From Haemonchus contortus (lineage: Eukaryota; Nematoda; Chromadorea; Rhabditida; Trichostrongylidae): a stretch of 64,000 nt of DNA. Location: the NCBI GenBank assembly GCA_000469685.2, contig LS997564.1, forward strand, positions 34,552,151-34,616,150, read 5' to 3'. Shown piece by piece: positions 60,801-64,000 of this stretch (the first letter of the stretch is position 1; the number at the start of each line of letters is the position of its first letter). The position numbers and the translations under genes were made by a program. Under the pieces are notes generated by a model. The model made no database searches, had not been told where the DNA came from, and worked only from the letters and a program-made list of their open reading frames with translations.

Positions 60801-62663
60801 TTCCTACTATGTTCCTTACCTTCTTCTAAGTGTTAACGTTCTTTTATCTTTCTATTCAGATTCTGAATCCACTACACCAAAAATCCTTACGATTCTGCAA
60901 ACATTTCATTCGTATTGTGAAATATCCAGCGATAGTGATCAGTCTGCTTGCGCTTACGGTAGGTTTTTTCAAGGCAAGGCTGCTGGTTCCAAATAATGAG
61001 ATTTAGTCTAATTCTATTGTGCCTTCAGGGTATATCATTATTGATGGTGGTGATCAATTCTTTGAAGCTGGTGTTTGGTTTTCGTAGTCTTCCGGCCTAC
61101 GCCCAATACATGGAAGTACATACAAGGCATTCGCTCGGTATTGTCGGTGTAATTATCGAAAGTATTACGATAATGTGAGTTTTTCTCTCATGGCTTTCGT
61201 CTTTTGATGGTGTTTTACTAGTCGTGCGTATGACCTAACTCAGACGAGTTATGGTTTAGCTCCCATAAATGTCGTTTAATCCCTCAGTCTGAGCATGGTC
61301 TTTCCGGACGGTTGGTGATTCCTCTCAGATGATGCATCCGTTTTCATTCTGTTGGCAAAAAGTGATTCACGATAGGCCACGAGTATTTGATGATTCATGT
61401 TTCTTGTTGATCTGATTGAACAGGCGCGGTAGCATCATGTAAATACATAGAATTCCTTCTGCCGCTCAATGTGACGTTTCCCGGATCCGAGTTTTACATA
61501 ATGCGTAATGACATCAGTCACATCAGTGCGTCAGAATGGACGATTTCCATCTTCGCAGCTGAATGCTGAGAAATGAGAACGGGCATATCAGTTCAGATTA
61601 CTGCATAGAATGAATTTAGCTTTTTTTTCCTTTCATCTAGAAATATCTGTGACCCAACTTCAGGGGTTGATTTGGTAAGGTAGATCAGTATGTTTAAAGA
61701 TACAGTCCAGATTTGCGTTGCAGGTATGTAATGTCGACTTCACTTACCGGTCTCTACTCGATGCCGTTTGTCCGTGCTCTGCGACCTCAACGAGCTCGTA
61801 CCTCCCTCACGGTGATCATCATCAATTGTAGCCTGGTATTAGTACTGAGCTCAGCGCTTCCTGTACTTGCAAATACGCTTGGTTTGTATTGCATGTATTG
61901 GTTTTGTTCCATATGCCTCTAAAGCTCATCAGGGTACGTTATTTACAGGTATAACGTCTTTCGATTTGCTTGGCGCTTATTCCTCCCTTAAGTGGCTGAG
62001 TAATTTCAAACTAGTATTGGCGTACAATGTCCTCTTCGCCGCAGCAACAATTGTTTGTGTGTTCTCACAGATCACTAGCCCAGTGAGGAAACAGATACTG
62101 AAGAGGTGAGTAGGCTTCTTCATTGTGACTTGTTTTCCTTCGCCTTTTATTTACATATTTGCTTGGGAAACAGGTATGTACGCAATTATTCCAAAAATAT
62201 ATATTAAGATTGCATTTGAGTATATGTATGCCCTCAAATACAGTAGGTGATGTCCCTGCGAAGGGGAAGATGGTAAGCACAAGTCCTCTCTTGAGTACTT
62301 GTCTTTATTGCTACTACTGAATTATCAGGCGATGCAGTGCTTAGGCGTGGGAGCATTGCCCTCCAAGTTTCAGGGACGTACCGACTACTTTTAACTAGTA
62401 ATCGGCGAATAGGTTCTCTATGCAGTTGCTAGCATTACCTTTGACATCCGAAGACGCCCTCTTGTCTGCATAAGCTTGGTAAAGGGCATTTGTAGGCTGG
62501 GGGAGGGATGGGGGGGGAGGCGTGTCGCGTTGTAGGTTGCTTTTAAATGCTTTTTTGATTCAATGATTTTTTAATTTGATGGATTTATCATTACTATTTT
62601 AGACTGCAGCAACTACGATGCCGAGCAGTAATAGATGATGACCTATCTGAGAAAATCGAGTAG
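57806..62663 (+). CDS. lmbr-1: LMBR1/LMBR1L-like nine-transmembrane protein (5' exon not found)
   Basis: Homologue of vertebrate LMBR1/LMBR1L (lipocalin-receptor-like membrane proteins). Exons are 57806-57959, 58054-58178, 58262-58376, 58594-58722, 59042-59143, 59211-59348, 59493-59610, 59849-59929, 60011-60198, 60860-60958, 61029-61174, 61724-61881, 61949-62105 and 62603-62663. All phases match, giving 588 residues after the acceptor. Diagnostic stretches match the family: DEDYIVYRI, LAVSIGSIALLPFSVVSSEL, RYPDNYYLQ, LSLFVLLPFSYFFIESQGF, STPIGFAKMF, LSSALPVLANTLG and FDLLG. Predicted helices lie in exons 2-6 (five), then a cytosolic loop, then four in exons 10-13, the nine expected. The Glu/Arg-rich EEEEAARLEAIRRQEREFHE precedes helix 1. 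The first exon listed has no ATG and enters in phase 2, so an upstream start exon is needed. The loop is longer and more Ser-rich than in vertebrates. The likely location is the plasma membrane or an endomembrane. Confidence 0.93.
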
Positions 62664-63331
62664 GAATCATGTAAATTCTGTAGTATTTCTAGGCATGTTA
62701 GATTGTAAGTACATTGCTAGGATTTTTTTTTCTTTGCCAATTGGTAAACGTCATTTAGACAGCGATTTTGTGTACAAAAGCGTGAGATTCAAGTCATTCA
62801 TGTGTTTTTCAATTCGTGTCTTTGTTGTTGCTGTCTTCAGGCATTCCTTCCTCTCTAGTATTACTCACTCTTGAAAGCTTTACACGATCTGTGCTTTTTG
62901 CGTAGTGTTCCGCGTGTTCCTTCATAGCTTTCGCAACCCAGTCGGATCGATCGATATCAAACCTTAATACAATATGATATTAATAATGATTTTTACGGGC
63001 TGTAAATTCACATCAAACAGTGCCTACGGTACAAAGTTTGAAATGCTGCATCGTTCTAAGTGTATTAATTGTTATGACCAATACCTTGAAGTTACCTTTA
63101 CTTTGAATTTTTCCTTATCAATTTTTGAAGAATCACTTTCAATTTAGTGCAAACTTCTGTTTACAATATAACAGTCAAGATCGTAGTCAAAGTGATTTGT
63201 TTTGCCTCCACATTGACCTGAATAAGATCTTCTGTGCTAATAGAGGTGCAACTGTACTATGTCTTTTCTTGGTGCGATAGCTCGTCTTTTATGAAGCAAG
63301 CAGGTATTGTTTGATGTTTGTGTGTGTTATA
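62664..63331 (+). other. Probable 3' UTR / downstream spacer of the LMBR1-like gene
   Basis: No coding features. The first AATAAA after the stop is at 63332-63337, giving a 3' UTR of about 670 bp if used, which is long for a nematode. Confidence 0.35.
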
Positions 63332-63337
63332 AATAAA
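63332..63337 (+). terminator. AATAAA, candidate polyadenylation signal
   Basis: First canonical hexamer on the + strand downstream of the LMBR1-like stop codon, in a TG-rich context. Confidence 0.35.
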
Positions 63338-63480
63338 ATTGTCATGCCAAGTGTCGTTGAGTAGAGATTCAGCTTTTCTAAAAATTGAAGAGTGCGCCAT
63401 ACATATAGGATTTATTCGAGTTTGTTACGAATAATGAACAACTATATGATCTCTACGATGACTTGTGGGTCAGCCTATTT

Positions 63481-63625
63481 AAAGGCACAGTTCACGATAA
63501 AAATGGTTTCTGAGATTCCCCTATAGCATGAATTCGAGGCTCCTGCTTATACCATACCTGTTGTTATAAGGGCGAAAAACGTCGTGGATAGGGCGCAAAA
63601 AGGACCAAGAGATTGTATCATGTGA
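63481..63625 (+). repeat. Dispersed repeat, copy 2
   Basis: Colinear with 32885-33020: aaaggcacagttcacgataa, then gaggctcct, ataccatacctg, gatagggcg and agagattgta. Divergence between copies is moderate. Confidence 0.6.
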
Positions 63626-63645
63626 GTGCCACACCCCGGAAGACG

Positions 63646-63886
63646 GGCGTTAGGAACGATTTTGGGTAATCGATTTGCCGCACGCGGCTTTCGCGGACCA
63701 CTCATTCGCCGTTATTACAGCTCTAGCGTCCTTCATACAGCTCAATCGATATGCGATCATTAGTTTATGCATAATTCTACTATTAGTAACTTTTGTTTTT
63801 GTATTTCTTACCTACTGCTGCATCCTGCTACACTACTTCGCGCGCGACGCCCCTTTCACCGCAACGCGACCATTTCGTTCCTAACG
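63646..63886. repeat. Fold-back repeat
   Basis: gcgttaggaacga (63648-63660) and tcgttcctaacgc (63874-63886) are perfect 13-bp complements about 215 bp apart. The enclosed DNA is AT-rich in the middle and CpG-rich at both ends (ccgcacgcggctttcgcgg; cgcgcgacgcc). MITE-like. Confidence 0.55.
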
Positions 63887-64000
63887 CACCACACCCCCAC
63901 ACCCCTAGCGGGCGAGTTCCAGCGCCTTCGTAGAGGCTGCACCACTCACGAGGGTACCAATGTAGGAAGTTCAACAACTTGTCATGACCCATGACTTTCA

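Overview
The window is eukaryotic and almost certainly from a clade V (strongylid, hookworm-like) nematode. The evidence is short exons with GT..TTTCAG introns, a cuticle collagen with an N-terminal RAKR cleavage site, tandem ShK (SXC) domains, and the 3' end of an RTE-type retrotransposon of the kind abundant in hookworms. Intergenic and intronic DNA is AT-rich and full of decayed repeats. Gene models below were built by hand from splice signals and matching intron phases; no search was run.

Layout. (1) 2-2064, + strand: the 3' part of a secreted protein with at least three ShK domains. (2) 4189-18822, + strand: a large gene of at least 21 exons for a type II membrane protein with a short cytosolic tail, one transmembrane helix, a Ser/Thr-rich stalk and an M1 aminopeptidase-like ectodomain. 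Its GAMEN motif, two of three zinc-motif positions and probably the catalytic tyrosine are replaced, so it looks like a pseudo-peptidase. One intron appears to be GC-AG, and a large intron carries an RTE fragment. (3) 19499-20469, - strand, convergent with (2): a two-exon cuticle collagen. (4) 20.5-29.9 kb: mostly featureless, with one possible 73-aa secreted peptide. (5) 29.2-36 kb: SINE-like repeats and pieces of two small Lys/Glu-rich genes (30312-31140 and 33728-34303). (6) 36053-37109: a degenerate Tc1/mariner-like transposon with recognisable inverted ends. (7) 38690-40536: a composite repeat flanked by a 7-bp direct repeat. It holds a TG-rich head, 145-bp and 117-bp minisatellites, a G-run and twin GC-rich hairpins at the 3' end. 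It is the best candidate for an undescribed mobile element here. (8) 40.5-57.8 kb: gene-poor, with more SINE copies and an intronless 212-codon reading frame (47797-48435, -). (9) 57806-62663, + strand: a nine-transmembrane LMBR1/LMBR1L-like receptor gene, complete at its 3' end but lacking an identified first exon. (10) 63.4-64 kb: a dispersed repeat shared with 32.9 kb and a fold-back repeat.

The genes do not form a pathway or operon. They look like independent single-copy loci: secreted or cuticular proteins (ShK protein, collagen), surface proteins (M1-like, LMBR1-like) and unidentified small genes, separated by repeats. I saw no CRISPR, no bona fide tRNA or rRNA gene, and no system of clearly new function. 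The most noteworthy items are the catalytically degenerate M1 protein and the 38.7-40.5 kb composite element.
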